DNA of 64,000 bases from Paracoccus albicereus (GTDB lineage: Bacteria; Pseudomonadota; Alphaproteobacteria; Rhodobacterales; Rhodobacteraceae): assembly GCF_024359525.1 (NCBI RefSeq), contig NZ_JAKZEU010000004.1, positions 124,001-188,000 on the forward strand, read 5' to 3'. Below, piece after piece: positions 18,429 to 27,024 of this stretch. Under the pieces are notes generated by a model. It saw only the letters and a program-made list of their open reading frames with translations, did not search any database and was not told the DNA's origin. Numbering within the stretch: the first letter of the stretch is position 1; every line of letters starts with the position of its first letter. Both the position numbers and the translations under genes were made by a program.

Positions 18429-18749
18429 ATGGCAACCCATCCCGTCAACGACGCCGATTTCGACGCCGAGGTCCGCAAGGCCGATACCCCCGTTCTCGTC
18501 GATTTCTGGGCAGAATGGTGTGGTCCGTGCAAGCAGATCGGTCCAGCGCTGGAAGAGCTTTCCAGCGAATACGAAGGCAAGATCAAGATCGTGAAGGTCA
18601 ACGTGGACGAAAACCCGGACACCGCAGCCAGCCTGGGCGTGCGCGGCATCCCGGCGCTGTTCATGTTCAAGGACGGTGAAGTCGTCTCGAACCGCATGGG
18701 TGCGGCACCCAAGGCTGCGCTGAAGGGCTGGATCGACGAAACCGTCTGA
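18429..18749 (+). CDS. trxA: thioredoxin TrxA
   Basis: A 106-residue cytoplasmic thioredoxin with the redox motif [15 protein letters not shown] (WCGPC, Cys near residues 32 and 35) and the cis-Pro segment [14 protein letters not shown]. It reduces disulfides in ribonucleotide reductase, methionine sulfoxide reductase and other proteins. A strong AAAAGGAG ribosome-binding site precedes the ATG. Position right after addA is a common alphaproteobacterial arrangement. A strong intrinsic terminator follows. Confidence 0.96.
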   Translation: MATHPVNDADFDAEVRKADTPVLVDFWAEWCGPCKQIGPALEELSSEYEGKIKIVKVNVDENPDTAASLGVRGIPALFMFKDGEVVSNRMGAAPKAALKGWIDETV

Positions 18750-18770
18750 TCGCCTGACGCACAATCGTTG

Positions 18771-18808
18771 AAGGGCGGCGGCCGTCACACCGGCCAGCCG
18801 CCCTTTTT
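18771..18808 (+). terminator. intrinsic terminator after trxA
   Basis: Nine-base arms AAGGGCGGC and GCCGCCCTT, with an inner GGCCG/CGGCC stem, are followed by TTTTT (18804-18808). It lies 21 bases after the trxA stop. It also overlaps the last codons of the convergent downstream gene, so its sequence is constrained by that protein's C-terminus. Confidence 0.8.
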
Positions 18809-19687
18809 CAATGCGGCGATGATCTGCATTTCGACTTCGGGCGCCATCATGTCGAGGCTTTGCTGGCGCAGGAACCAGTCGAGATAACGCGCAAAGGGCG
18901 GACGGTGGGATTGCGCCAACGCCAGCGCTTTGCGCGCACCGAGTTGCGCGACGTTGAGTGCGATATGGTGAAAGTCGACCTGCGCGAAGAGAACCGCAGG
19001 TTTGCCCAGAATGTAGCCGTCGAACGCCACGGCGCTGTTCTGCGTCGCGACATAGGCGCAATCGCGGACCAGCCTCGCCGTATCGCCGCCGATGCTGAGG
19101 TTCGGATGCCGGCGTGTCAGCTCGTAAAGCGCGGCACGGTCGTCATCGCCATAAACCTCCTTCGGGTGCAGCGTGGCGATCGTCGGGCGACCGGTCGCCG
19201 CAACCGCATCGAGCATCGCGATGGGACTCATCGTCTGGAAGGAACGCGACTGACGGATATGGCCCTGCAGCGGAACCAGCGCGTGATCGCCGAATGTCGG
19301 ATCGGGACCGGGCAAGACGCGACCGCGAAGGCGCGCCGCGAAATCCGCAGCCGCTTCCGCATCGATCGCGTCGGGAGCGAAGCGCGCCTGCGCGACCGGC
19401 CAGCGCCAGCGTTCGGGCTGACGCTCGATCCGCCAGAAAGGATAATGATAGGCGAGGCGAAAGGTCAGCGCGCGATCATGCGTCGGCCGCTCCATGTGAT
19501 ACAGCGCGTAGCCGGGCCGGTCAGGCGCACGGGCACGCGCATCCTCGCCCGATGGCTCGATCTGGATGCTCCATCCGCGCGGTTCCAGCGCTTCGCGCAG
19601 TCGGGTAAGGAAACCCAGCTTTTCTGCCCGCGCCGTCTGCAGGATCGGTGGATGCAGATAGAGACGGCAAAGCTTGGGCTGGTCCAT
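18785..19687 (-). CDS. capsule polysaccharide biosynthesis (KpsS/KpsC-like) family protein
   Basis: A 300-residue protein related to capsular polysaccharide/beta-Kdo transferase-type proteins (the KpsS/KpsC-like fold). The supporting region is the second half: [20 protein letters not shown], a nucleotide-sugar-site-like [13 protein letters not shown], and [20 protein letters not shown] followed by a His-containing turn. No signal peptide or membrane segment is seen, so it is probably cytoplasmic. It stands alone between trxA and hslV with no other capsule genes, so the role in surface polysaccharide is inferred only. The ATG at 19687 was chosen; an in-frame start at 19759 would add 24 residues of low family resemblance. 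Confidence 0.6.
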   Translation of the reverse strand: MDQPKLCRLYLHPPILQTARAEKLGFLTRLREALEPRGWSIQIEPSGEDARARAPDRPGYALYHMERPTHDRALTFRLAYHYPFWRIERQPERWRWPVAQARFAPDAIDAEAAADFAARLRGRVLPGPDPTFGDHALVPLQGHIRQSRSFQTMSPIAMLDAVAATGRPTIATLHPKEVYGDDDRAALYELTRRHPNLSIGGDTARLVRDCAYVATQNSAVAFDGYILGKPAVLFAQVDFHHIALNVAQLGARKALALAQSHRPPFARYLDWFLRQQSLDMMAPEVEMQIIAALKKGGWPV

Positions 19688-19773
19688 GCCCGAAAGGCTG
19701 CGCGGGACGGCGTCGGGTTGCAAGGCCCGGTCCGCGCCCATATCTGACCCGGCAAGCAAATGACGGAGGCATC

Positions 19774-20331
19774 ATGGACGAAGACAGGTTTCCCGGCTGG
19801 CACGGCACGACAATCCTCGCGGTGAAGCGGGGGGGGCGCGTGGTCGTCGCGGGCGACGGGCAGGTCAGCGTCGGCCAGACGGTGATGAAAGGCAGCGCGC
19901 GCAAGGTTCGCCGGCTGACGCCCGGCGGACGGGACGTGGTGGTCGGATTCGCCGGCTCGACGGCTGACGCCTTCACGCTGCTTGAACGGCTGGAAAAGAA
20001 GCTGGAATCGCAGCCGGGGCAGTTGCAGCGCGCCTGTGTCGAGCTTGCCAAGGATTGGCGCACGGACAAGTATCTGCGCAATCTGGAAGCGATGCTGATC
20101 GTGACCGACGGCGACCAGATCTACGTCGTCACCGGCGCGGGCGATGTGCTCGAGCCTGAACACGATCTGGCCGCGATCGGATCGGGCGGGAACTTCGCGC
20201 TGGCCGCCGCGCGGGGATTGCTGGAAACGGACCTCGATGCCGAGGCGATCGCTCGGAAGGCGATGGCGATCGCGGCCGATATCTGCGTCTACACCAACGG
20301 AAACCTGACGGTCGAGCTGCTGGAAGCGTAG
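19774..20331 (+). CDS. hslV: ATP-dependent protease proteolytic subunit HslV
   Basis: The peptidase component of the HslUV (ClpQY) protease. The catalytic threonine is the first Thr of [12 protein letters not shown], exposed after removal of a short N-terminal stretch of about ten residues. [20 protein letters not shown] and [20 protein letters not shown] are conserved segments. At 185 residues the length is typical. It is followed by hslU after 62 bases that hold hairpins and the second copy of the intergenic repeat. Confidence 0.96.
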   Translation: MDEDRFPGWHGTTILAVKRGGRVVVAGDGQVSVGQTVMKGSARKVRRLTPGGRDVVVGFAGSTADAFTLLERLEKKLESQPGQLQRACVELAKDWRTDKYLRNLEAMLIVTDGDQIYVVTGAGDVLEPEHDLAAIGSGGNFALAAARGLLETDLDAEAIARKAMAIAADICVYTNGNLTVELLEA

Positions 20332-20334
20332 GGC

Positions 20335-20390
20335 GGGGCGCTGCCCCGTCGCCTTGCGGCGACTCCCCGGGATATTTGGATGAAGAAGAA
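20335..20390 (+). repeat. intergenic repeat copy 2 (two hairpins plus CCCCGGGATATTT / ATGAAGAAGAA core)
   Basis: Between hslV and hslU: hairpin GGGGC/GCCCC, then hairpin GTCGCC-TTGC-GGCGAC, then CCCCGGGATATTT, GG, ATGAAGAAGAA. The core matches the copy at 3593-3619. Here the ATG at 20380 opens a five-codon frame (M-K-K-N-S) whose stop overlaps the hslU start (TCATGA). No other ribosome-binding site for hslU is visible, so the GAAGAAGAA tract may serve as one. Confidence 0.6.
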
Positions 20391-20393
20391 TTC

Positions 20394-21695
20394 ATGAGCG
20401 ATCTGACACCCAGCGCCATCGTGGCGGAACTCGACCGGTTCATCATCGGGCAGAAGGATGCCAAGCGCGCCGTCGCGGTCGCGCTGCGCAATCGCTGGCG
20501 TCGCAAGCAACTGCCGGACGATCTGCGCGACGAGGTCTACCCCAAGAACATCCTGATGATCGGGCCGACCGGCGTCGGCAAGACCGAGATCAGCCGGCGA
20601 TTGGCCAAGCTTGCGCAGGCGCCCTTCGTCAAGGTCGAGGCGACGAAGTTCACCGAGGTCGGCTATGTCGGGCGTGACGTGGAACAGATCATCCGCGACC
20701 TGATCGACACCGCGATGATCGAGGTGCGGGAACGGATGCGCGAGGACGTCAAATCTCGCGCCCACAAGGCGGCAGAGGACCGGGTGATCGAGGCGCTGGC
20801 GGGCGATCAGGCGCGCGAGGGCACGCGTCAGATGTTCCGTGACAAGCTGAAGCGCGGCGAGCTGGACGACACCCAGATCGAGCTGGAGTTGCAGGACAAT
20901 TCGAACCCTCTTGGGGCGATGGACATTCCCGGTCAGGCGGGCCTTGGGGGAATGATGGACCTGTCGGGGCTGATGAAAGCCTTCGGCGGACGGCGGGTCC
21001 GGCGCAAGGTGACGGTCCGTGAAAGCTATGATCTCCTCATCGCGGAAGAGGCCGACAAGCTGCTGGACGACGAGGTGGTGAAGGCTGCCGCGCTGGAATC
21101 GGTGCAGGAGAACGGGATCGTCTTCATCGACGAGATCGACAAGGTTGCGGCGCGAACCGAGGCGCGTGGCGGAGAAGTCAGCCGAGAAGGCGTGCAGCGC
21201 GACCTGCTGCCGCTGATCGAAGGCACGACGGTCAGCACCAAATACGGGCCAGTGCGCACCGACCACATCCTGTTCATAGCCTCGGGCGCGTTCCATGTCG
21301 CCAAGCCCAGCGATCTGCTGCCGGAACTGCAGGGGCGGCTACCGATCCGGGTCGAATTGCGTGCGCTGACCGAAGATGATTTCGTGCGCATCCTGACAGA
21401 GACGGACAACGCGCTGACGCGGCAATACACCGCGCTGATGGCCACCGAAGGCGTGACGGTCAGCTTCACCGACGGAGGCATCGCGGCCCTCGCACGGATC
21501 GCGGTCGAGGTGAACGGCGCGGTCGAAAACATCGGTGCGCGCCGGCTTTACACCGTCATCGAGCGCGTTTTCGAGGATCTGTCCTTCAACGCACCCGAGC
21601 GTGACGGCGAGACGGTGACGGTGGACGCGGCCTTTGTCGAAACGCATCTGGGTGATTTGGCACGCTCTGCCGACCTGTCGCGCTACGTTCTGTAA
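20394..21695 (+). CDS. hslU: ATP-dependent protease ATPase subunit HslU
   Basis: The AAA+ unfoldase of HslUV, 433 residues. Motifs: N-terminal [20 protein letters not shown]; Walker [20 protein letters not shown]; the pore-loop [14 protein letters not shown]; the intermediate I domain (about residues 110-230); Walker [12 protein letters not shown]; sensor [20 protein letters not shown]; and the C-terminus ending SRYVL, which docks into HslV. It follows hslV on the same strand and is probably co-transcribed. Confidence 0.96.
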   Translation: MSDLTPSAIVAELDRFIIGQKDAKRAVAVALRNRWRRKQLPDDLRDEVYPKNILMIGPTGVGKTEISRRLAKLAQAPFVKVEATKFTEVGYVGRDVEQIIRDLIDTAMIEVRERMREDVKSRAHKAAEDRVIEALAGDQAREGTRQMFRDKLKRGELDDTQIELELQDNSNPLGAMDIPGQAGLGGMMDLSGLMKAFGGRRVRRKVTVRESYDLLIAEEADKLLDDEVVKAAALESVQENGIVFIDEIDKVAARTEARGGEVSREGVQRDLLPLIEGTTVSTKYGPVRTDHILFIASGAFHVAKPSDLLPELQGRLPIRVELRALTEDDFVRILTETDNALTRQYTALMATEGVTVSFTDGGIAALARIAVEVNGAVENIGARRLYTVIERVFEDLSFNAPERDGETVTVDAAFVETHLGDLARSADLSRYVL

Positions 21696-21749
21696 GGGAA
21701 CCGGCGCGGCCCGGACGGGTTTGGCCAGAACGGCACAAAGGAGCGCGAC

Positions 21750-21929
21750 ATGGGTTATATCTTCGGGATCATCATCTTCGCGCTGGACGTCTGGGCCATC
21801 GCATCGGTCATCAACACCAACGAACCGATGCGCACGAAGATCATCTGGATCGCGCTGATCGCGATTCTGCCGGTCGTTGGCCTGATCATCTGGTATTTCG
21901 CCGGACCCAAGGCAAACTATTCCCGCTAG
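21750..21929 (+). CDS. 59-residue PLDc_N-domain membrane microprotein
   Basis: A small reading frame with a strong AAAGGAG ribosome-binding site. The product begins MGYIFGIIIFALDVWAIASV and has a second hydrophobic segment, IIWIALIAILPVVGLIIWYF, joined by the short polar turn INTNEPMRTK. That two-helix hairpin, with the late P-V-x-G-x-x-x-W/Y-F pattern, is the phospholipase-D N-terminal (PLDc_N) domain found alone in many small inner-membrane proteins. No enzymatic residues are present. Function is unknown; it follows hslU after 54 bases and may share its transcript. Confidence 0.75.
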   Translation: MGYIFGIIIFALDVWAIASVINTNEPMRTKIIWIALIAILPVVGLIIWYFAGPKANYSR

Positions 21930-21932
21930 GTC

Positions 21933-22811
21933 TCAGCGCAGCAGCGGCGCGACCGCGACCTGAACAGGGTCGCCGAAAAGCGGTTGTCCGGCACCGCCGA
22001 TGACCGCCAGCGACCCTGCGTGACCGGTGACCGGCGTCCCCAGAGCCGCGCCCATCATCTGGACCGGCTTGCGGACACGCCTTGGCTGGGAGAGTGCCTC
22101 GGCTGGAAGTCCTTGCGCGATCCGAAGATCGGCGACCAGCCTGGCAAGCGGATCGTCCAGCTCAGAGGAAACCTCGGTTCGATCCACCGGGTCCGTACCC
22201 GAGGCGGAAGCGAAACTGTTGTACGTTTCCGGCGCGCCGGTCATGCCGCCAAAACCGCGTTCCCGAAAGACGCTGCGCAATTCGTCGAAACGCGTCAGAT
22301 ACTTGTTGGCGAAATGCGGCGTGCGCGAGTGAAAGGCCCCTGCCGCCTTTCGCCAGTCGCCGGTCTCGCGGTAGAGATCGCTCACGAACCGCGCGGCATA
22401 GCGGGCGTTTTCCAAAGGATCGAACATCTGCGTCACGTCGCGAAAATTTTCGCCGTGCCAGCGCACGTTCAACTGGAAGCACCCGACATCCATGTTGCGT
22501 CGTCCCTGTGCGATGCGATCCTGCGCGAAGGCCAGCGCTTCGGACGGGTTGTCGAACCAGCTTCCCGCACCCTCGGCATTGACGCTCCACGCCCAGGGAC
22601 GGACGACACCGTCGAGACGCCGACCGGTTTCAGTCAGCGTCAATGCGCCGAGGATGTCAGCGGGAACCCCGCTTTCCGCCGCGGCCTGTTGCGCGGCCCA
22701 TTCGCAAACCTCGGCCGGGTTTGCTGTGCTGGCCCGGACAGGTCCGACAAACAGCGCGAGAACCACCGCGACAAATCCAGCGATCAGGGCGGAATGACGA
22801 TGGACGAGCAT
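21933..22811 (-). CDS. lytic transglycosylase (SLT domain) protein
   Basis: An exported 292-residue protein. The signal peptide HSALIAGFVAVVLALFVGPV is cleaved near VRASTA. The mature region has the lysozyme-like transglycosylase pattern: GVPADILGALTLTETGR (catalytic Glu), then NMDVGCFQLNVRWHGENF and YAARFVSDLYRETGDWRKAA, ending in the HFANKYLTRFDEL family tail. Such enzymes cleave peptidoglycan with 1,6-anhydro product formation, which would feed the AmgK-MurU recycling route encoded at 9.9-12.1 kb. The start is taken at the ATG (22811); a TTG four codons upstream is possible. The last roughly 90 residues are low-complexity and not assigned. Confidence 0.82.
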   Translation of the reverse strand: MLVHRHSALIAGFVAVVLALFVGPVRASTANPAEVCEWAAQQAAAESGVPADILGALTLTETGRRLDGVVRPWAWSVNAEGAGSWFDNPSEALAFAQDRIAQGRRNMDVGCFQLNVRWHGENFRDVTQMFDPLENARYAARFVSDLYRETGDWRKAAGAFHSRTPHFANKYLTRFDELRSVFRERGFGGMTGAPETYNSFASASGTDPVDRTEVSSELDDPLARLVADLRIAQGLPAEALSQPRRVRKPVQMMGAALGTPVTGHAGSLAVIGGAGQPLFGDPVQVAVAPLLR

Positions 22812-22919
22812 GGGTGAGGTCAAATCCGGCAGTTCTTGCAGACGTCCGATGTAACCCGACAGGCTTAACGCCGAGTGAAAGCCACCCGCCTCAGATTCTT
22901 CAAATGCAACATATGGCTG

Positions 22920-23846
22920 TCAGCCGAGCGTGTCGCAGAACGCCTTGAACGCCTCGGCATCGGCGTAGGAGGTCTGCGTGCCCCGACGCGTGACCGACAG
23001 CGCGGCATAGCGCGCGGCCTGCGCCAGCGCCTCGGCAACCGGCTGGCCCGCTGCGTGAAAGTGCGCGAAACTGCCTAGGAACGCATCGCCAGCCCCGGTT
23101 GTGTCGACTGGCTTGACCTTCACCGGGGCAATGCGTTCGGACCCCTGGCCCGTTACCAGCAGCGCGCCCCGCCCGCCCAGCGTCACGATCACCTGCCCGA
23201 TGCCACGGCTGATCAGGGTTTGCGCCGCGGCCAGCGTCTCGTCCTCGGTCCCGGTCGGCATGCCGGTCAGCATCGCCAGTTCGGGTTCATTCGGCGCGAG
23301 GAAGGTCAGGCCATCAAGCCGCGCAAGATCGAGGCCGGGGGCGGCAGGTGCGGGGTTCAGGATCGTGGCGACGCCATCACGCACGGCCAGTTCGATCACC
23401 CGATAGACGGTTTCCAGCGGCACTTCGAGCTGCAGAAGGATCAGCCTGCAGCCGGCCAGCATGTCCCACGCTGCATCGACATCCGCCGGGCTCAATGCCG
23501 CGTTGGCGCCCTGCACAATGAGGATCGAGTTTTCGCCGTCGGGCCTGACCATGATCGGCGCAACGCCGGAAGGTTTTCCTGCTGCCACAAGCACATGAGT
23601 CGTGTCGATCCCGTTTTCACGGAAGTTCTGCATCTGTTGGGGGCCGAACAGATCGTCGCCGATGCGCGTCACCATGCTGACCTGCGCACCGAGACGGGCG
23701 GCAGCCACCGCCTGATTGGCCCCCTTGCCGCCGAAGCCCATGGCGAAATCAGGCGCCTCAAGCGTTTCGCCCGGTTTCGGCATCCGCTCGATATAGGTGA
23801 TCAGGTCCACGTTGTTCGACCCGACGACACCGATCCTGCTGTCCAT
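22920..23846 (-). CDS. rbsK: ribokinase
   Basis: A 308-residue PfkB-family sugar kinase, most like ribokinase (ribose to ribose-5-phosphate). Signatures: N-terminal GVVGSNNVDLITYIERMPKP; GFGGKGANQAVAAARLGA (substrate-binding GGKGANQA); and the C-terminal PfkB motif VDTTGAGDAFLGSFAHF with the catalytic Asp. AAGGGGA sits before the ATG at 23846, chosen over an upstream Met. No ribose ABC transporter is adjacent. The pentulose kinase at the far end of the window is not linked to it. Confidence 0.9.
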   Translation of the reverse strand: MDSRIGVVGSNNVDLITYIERMPKPGETLEAPDFAMGFGGKGANQAVAAARLGAQVSMVTRIGDDLFGPQQMQNFRENGIDTTHVLVAAGKPSGVAPIMVRPDGENSILIVQGANAALSPADVDAAWDMLAGCRLILLQLEVPLETVYRVIELAVRDGVATILNPAPAAPGLDLARLDGLTFLAPNEPELAMLTGMPTGTEDETLAAAQTLISRGIGQVIVTLGGRGALLVTGQGSERIAPVKVKPVDTTGAGDAFLGSFAHFHAAGQPVAEALAQAARYAALSVTRRGTQTSYADAEAFKAFCDTLG

Positions 23847-24025
23847 CCGAAGATCCCCTTCGCTGCCTGTGCCAGCCATACTGTCCCGCCTCACGGAAAT
23901 ACATGGTTGGAATGGAGGTCATGTGATCGCGCGCGCGACCCGCAGCTATCGACAAGACGGGGTGCTTCCCCGAAAGATGGGTTCGCCGCCCGCGACCGGC
24001 GCGCACAATGAAGGCAGGGCCAGCG

Positions 24026-25429
24026 ATGAGCAACGCGAGACAGTCCGAGGACGGATACGGCGGCCAGGGCGATCGCTACGCGCGCGAGTTGGAACGCCAT
24101 CTCGACTGGCTCGACACATTCACCTCGACCGCGCTTGGGGTGCTCGCGTCAGCCTCGGGCATCTACACCTATCTCGGTGTGCGGACGTTGCTGGACCAGC
24201 CCGGAATCTGGACGACCTTCGCGGCGCTCGCCTATTCGATCGCAGTCTCGGTCGGGATCTTCGTCTTCTGGTCCTACCTGCTGCGGCTTCTGCCTGCGGT
24301 GCGCAGCGCAGCGTCCCGGCTTGGGCTGCTGCTTGCGATGGCGCTTGGAAGCCTCGCCATCGTGGCAATGTCCTCCTGGCTGAACGCGGCCGCGCTGGCG
24401 GGCGGCGCGGCGGTCGAAACGCACATGGCCGCGACGGTGCAGAATTATCAGGCCTCGCTGGAACGCGCGCATGCCAATGCGGTCGCTGGTCAATCGCTGT
24501 CGCGCGACGTGGCGCGCGTGCGGCAAAGCTTTGGCGATCTCTCGCAGCAGGAAGCGGGGGGAACGCTGTCGGGCTTTTCCGGGCGCGGTGCGGTCTTTCG
24601 CGTACTGACCCAGAAAGAGGCCGAGCTGTCTGCGCTGGAAACCCAGTTGAACGAGACCGAAGGACCGATCGAGGAAACGTTCGCCCAAGGCAACGCGATC
24701 CTGTCCGAGATGCGCAGCGTGACCGTCGGCAGTGGTGCGTTGGAAGATCGGACCGTCCGATTCTCTGAACAGGCGGTCGAACTGGCCGGTCTGATCACGC
24801 GGCTGCGGCAACTGAACCCGGCGCCGCTGGTCAGCCGCGCGGCGAAGGATCTGACCGACGCCGTGGTGCTGCCGGAACTGGACGGCTCGACGCCCGAGAT
24901 GCGGCAGGGGCAGTCGAGCACCATCACATCGGTCCTGTCACTGGTCGAACAGCGCGCCCGCACGCTGACGGCTGCCGCAGCGGAGGTCGAGGCGATGCCG
25001 GTCCCTGACGAGGCGGTCTATACGCCGCTTTCCGCCGCCGACGCGGTCATCCAGTATGCACGCAATTTCGTGCCAGCCTGGGCGGGTGCCATATCAATCG
25101 ACCTGCTTCCGGCCGTGCTGGTCTTCATCATGGTCGTCGTTCAGGCCGCGATCCGGCACGGGCGCGGCGTGCGCCACAGCGATGATCGAATGACCGTCGG
25201 CGAATTGCGCGCCGCCCTCGCCGCTGCGGACCTGCTGCGCGAGCATGATGCCGGTTATGCCCCGCGCCGACAGGCTGGTTGGGCCGCACCTTCCGGGTTG
25301 CCGCCCGATCCCTTGCCCGATCCGCAGCCGAAGCCCCTGCCCGACCCGGCGCCGGACCCCGATCCAGCGCCCGTCGATCAGCCAGAGCCGGCGCGGCTGC
25401 GCCCGCGCCCGCGTCAGGCCGGGGAGTAG
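24026..25429 (+). CDS. membrane protein with coiled-coil middle and proline-rich tail, unknown function
   Basis: I do not recognise a family for this 467-residue protein. Three hydrophobic segments lie near the N-terminus (about residues 30-52, 60-88 and 98-125) and one near residue 350-375. Between them is a helical, heptad-like stretch (for example QKEAELSALETQLNETE). The C-terminal tail after residue 420 is made of repeating Pro-Asp/Pro-Glu units such as PDPLPDPQPKPLPDP. The next gene starts right at its stop, so the pair is almost certainly co-expressed. The start at 24026 was chosen for an AGGCAGGG tract upstream; an ATG 18 bases earlier lacks one. Confidence 0.75.
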   Translation: MSNARQSEDGYGGQGDRYARELERHLDWLDTFTSTALGVLASASGIYTYLGVRTLLDQPGIWTTFAALAYSIAVSVGIFVFWSYLLRLLPAVRSAASRLGLLLAMALGSLAIVAMSSWLNAAALAGGAAVETHMAATVQNYQASLERAHANAVAGQSLSRDVARVRQSFGDLSQQEAGGTLSGFSGRGAVFRVLTQKEAELSALETQLNETEGPIEETFAQGNAILSEMRSVTVGSGALEDRTVRFSEQAVELAGLITRLRQLNPAPLVSRAAKDLTDAVVLPELDGSTPEMRQGQSSTITSVLSLVEQRARTLTAAAAEVEAMPVPDEAVYTPLSAADAVIQYARNFVPAWAGAISIDLLPAVLVFIMVVVQAAIRHGRGVRHSDDRMTVGELRAALAAADLLREHDAGYAPRRQAGWAAPSGLPPDPLPDPQPKPLPDPAPDPDPAPVDQPEPARLRPRPRQAGE

Positions 25430-26158
25430 ATGCGCCTCCTTGGCTCGCCCGCGGCCGCGATTCGTGCGGTGCTGCTGTCGCAGGTGATCCTGGGCGCGGG
25501 CATCGTCTGGATGGACGTGCGTGACAATCCCGGCACTGCGGCGCCGGGATTGTTCGCGCCCGAGGACGGGCCGGGCGTGCGGCCCTATCGCCCCGATCTG
25601 CGCCCGGCAGAGCCCGGCACGCCGGCGATGCGACCGATGCCGAAATCGCTGGAATTCGATGAGGCGGAAAACCAGATCACGATCAGCGGCCAGATCGCCG
25701 TCGGCGATGCGGACCGCTTTGCGGCGTGGCTGGAAGAAACCCGGCCCGCTGCGCGCGAGATCAGTCTGGACAGTTCGGGCGGATCGGTCGCCGATGCGCT
25801 GGCCATCGGTCGCACGATCCGCGGCGCGGGCTATGACACGATCGTCGAAGACGGCTCGGTCTGCCTTTCGGCCTGCCCCTATCTGCTGGCTGGCGGCGTG
25901 ACGCGACGGGCGAGCGAGGGCGCGACCGTCGGCGTGCATCAGCATTATTTCGGCAAGAACACGGTTCTGCCAGCCTTCATGGCGGTGTCGGACGTACAGC
26001 GCGCGCAGGCAAGCGTGATGGATTATCTGACTCAGATGGGCGTGGATCTGCGCCTGATGGTCCACGCGCTGCGGACGGCGCCCAAAGATATCAACGTGCT
26101 GTCACCCCAACTCATGAATGAGTTGGGGCTGACCACCAGCGATACCGCGTCGAGTTAG
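25430..26158 (+). CDS. membrane-anchored ClpP/crotonase-fold periplasmic protein (COG3904-like)
   Basis: A 242-residue protein with an N-terminal hydrophobic anchor (AIRAVLLSQVILGAGIVW), a short Pro-rich linker, and a ClpP/crotonase-type domain from about residue 72. Key parts are EISLDSSGGSVADALAIG, VCLSACPYLLAGG and GATVGVHQHYF. The Ser in CLSAC occupies the place of the ClpP-class nucleophile, and a His follows at the usual distance. A serine protease or peptide-processing role in the envelope is plausible but unproven. The two Cys flanking Ser-Ala could form a disulfide or be structural. It starts on the base after the stop of the membrane/coiled-coil gene, which could be its substrate or partner. 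Confidence 0.72.
   Translation: MRLLGSPAAAIRAVLLSQVILGAGIVWMDVRDNPGTAAPGLFAPEDGPGVRPYRPDLRPAEPGTPAMRPMPKSLEFDEAENQITISGQIAVGDADRFAAWLEETRPAAREISLDSSGGSVADALAIGRTIRGAGYDTIVEDGSVCLSACPYLLAGGVTRRASEGATVGVHQHYFGKNTVLPAFMAVSDVQRAQASVMDYLTQMGVDLRLMVHALRTAPKDINVLSPQLMNELGLTTSDTASS
26105..26128. terminator. perfect hairpin at the convergent gene ends
   Basis: Arms CCCCAACTCA and TGAGTTGGGG around TGAA, fully inside the last codons of the ClpP-fold gene, about 30 bases before its stop. It also lies just past the stop of the convergent FAH gene. No T-run follows on either strand, so it is at best a weak or Rho-assisted bidirectional terminator. Confidence 0.45.
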
Positions 26159-27009
26159 CGGAAGGTGTTCTTGAGCCGGCCGAGGCCGGTGATTTCCATC
26201 TCGACCACATCGCCGGATTTCAGGAACTTCGGCGGGTTGAAACCAATCCCGACGCCGGCAGGCGTACCCGTCGCGATCAGGTCACCCGGTACCAGCGTCA
26301 GACCGGCCGAGATCGTGGCAACGAGGCTGGGGATGTCAAAGATCAAATCCCGCGTATTGGCCTTCTGACGCGTCTCGCCGTTCACCCAGGTCTGCAGGTC
26401 GAGATCCTCGGACGTCACCTCATCCGCCGTCACGGCAAACGGCCCCATCGGACAGAACGAGTCGAGCGACTTGCCCAGGAACCATTGCTTGTGCTGCTTC
26501 TGGCGATCGCGGGCGGTCACGTCGTTGATGATCGTGTAGCCCCAGATATGTTCGTGCGCCTTTTCGGCCGGGATGTTCTTGCCGCCCTTGCCGATGATCA
26601 GCGTCAGCTCGACCTCATAATCGACGCTGTCGGTGATGTCGGCATGCAGGTCCACATCCTGACCCGATGCGATGACGGTCGAAGCGGGCTTGGTGAAAAC
26701 CGCCGGAAACTCGTCAACATCGGTCGTGGCACCGGCCTCATAGCCGCTGCCGGCGAATTCGCGAGCGTGTTCGCTGTAATTCTTGCCGACGCAGAAGATG
26801 TTGCGACGCGGACGAGGGATCGGCGCCAGCAATTCGACGTTGTCCAGCGGCGTCGCCTCGCCATCGGCCTTCAGCCCGGACCTTAGCGCGTCGTAGTTCT
26901 CGATCAGGCTGACAAGATCGCCGTCATGGCCCGAAAGCCGGCGCACGCTGTCGCCTTCGACCACACCAAGCCGTTCCTGACCGCCGTCACGGTAGCATAC
27001 GAGTTTCAT
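26155..27009 (-). CDS. fumarylacetoacetate hydrolase (FAH) family protein
   Basis: A 284-residue FAH-superfamily enzyme; members hydrolyse or isomerise C-C bonds in diketo acids from aromatic and sugar-acid breakdown. Metal ligands are visible in DYEVELTLIIGKGGKN (two Glu) and INDVTARDRQ (Asp). FCVGKNYSEHAREF and LVPGDLIATGTPAGVGIGF are family signatures. It is the last gene of the minus-strand operon that begins at tctC; 15 bases separate it from the hydrolase gene before it. The exact substrate is unknown; fumarylpyruvate, oxaloacetate, acylpyruvate or 2,4-diketo-3-deoxy acids are all possible. Confidence 0.9.
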   Translation of the reverse strand: MKLVCYRDGGQERLGVVEGDSVRRLSGHDGDLVSLIENYDALRSGLKADGEATPLDNVELLAPIPRPRRNIFCVGKNYSEHAREFAGSGYEAGATTDVDEFPAVFTKPASTVIASGQDVDLHADITDSVDYEVELTLIIGKGGKNIPAEKAHEHIWGYTIINDVTARDRQKQHKQWFLGKSLDSFCPMGPFAVTADEVTSEDLDLQTWVNGETRQKANTRDLIFDIPSLVATISAGLTLVPGDLIATGTPAGVGIGFNPPKFLKSGDVVEMEITGLGRLKNTFR

Positions 27010-27024
27010 CGGAATTTCCTTTCT

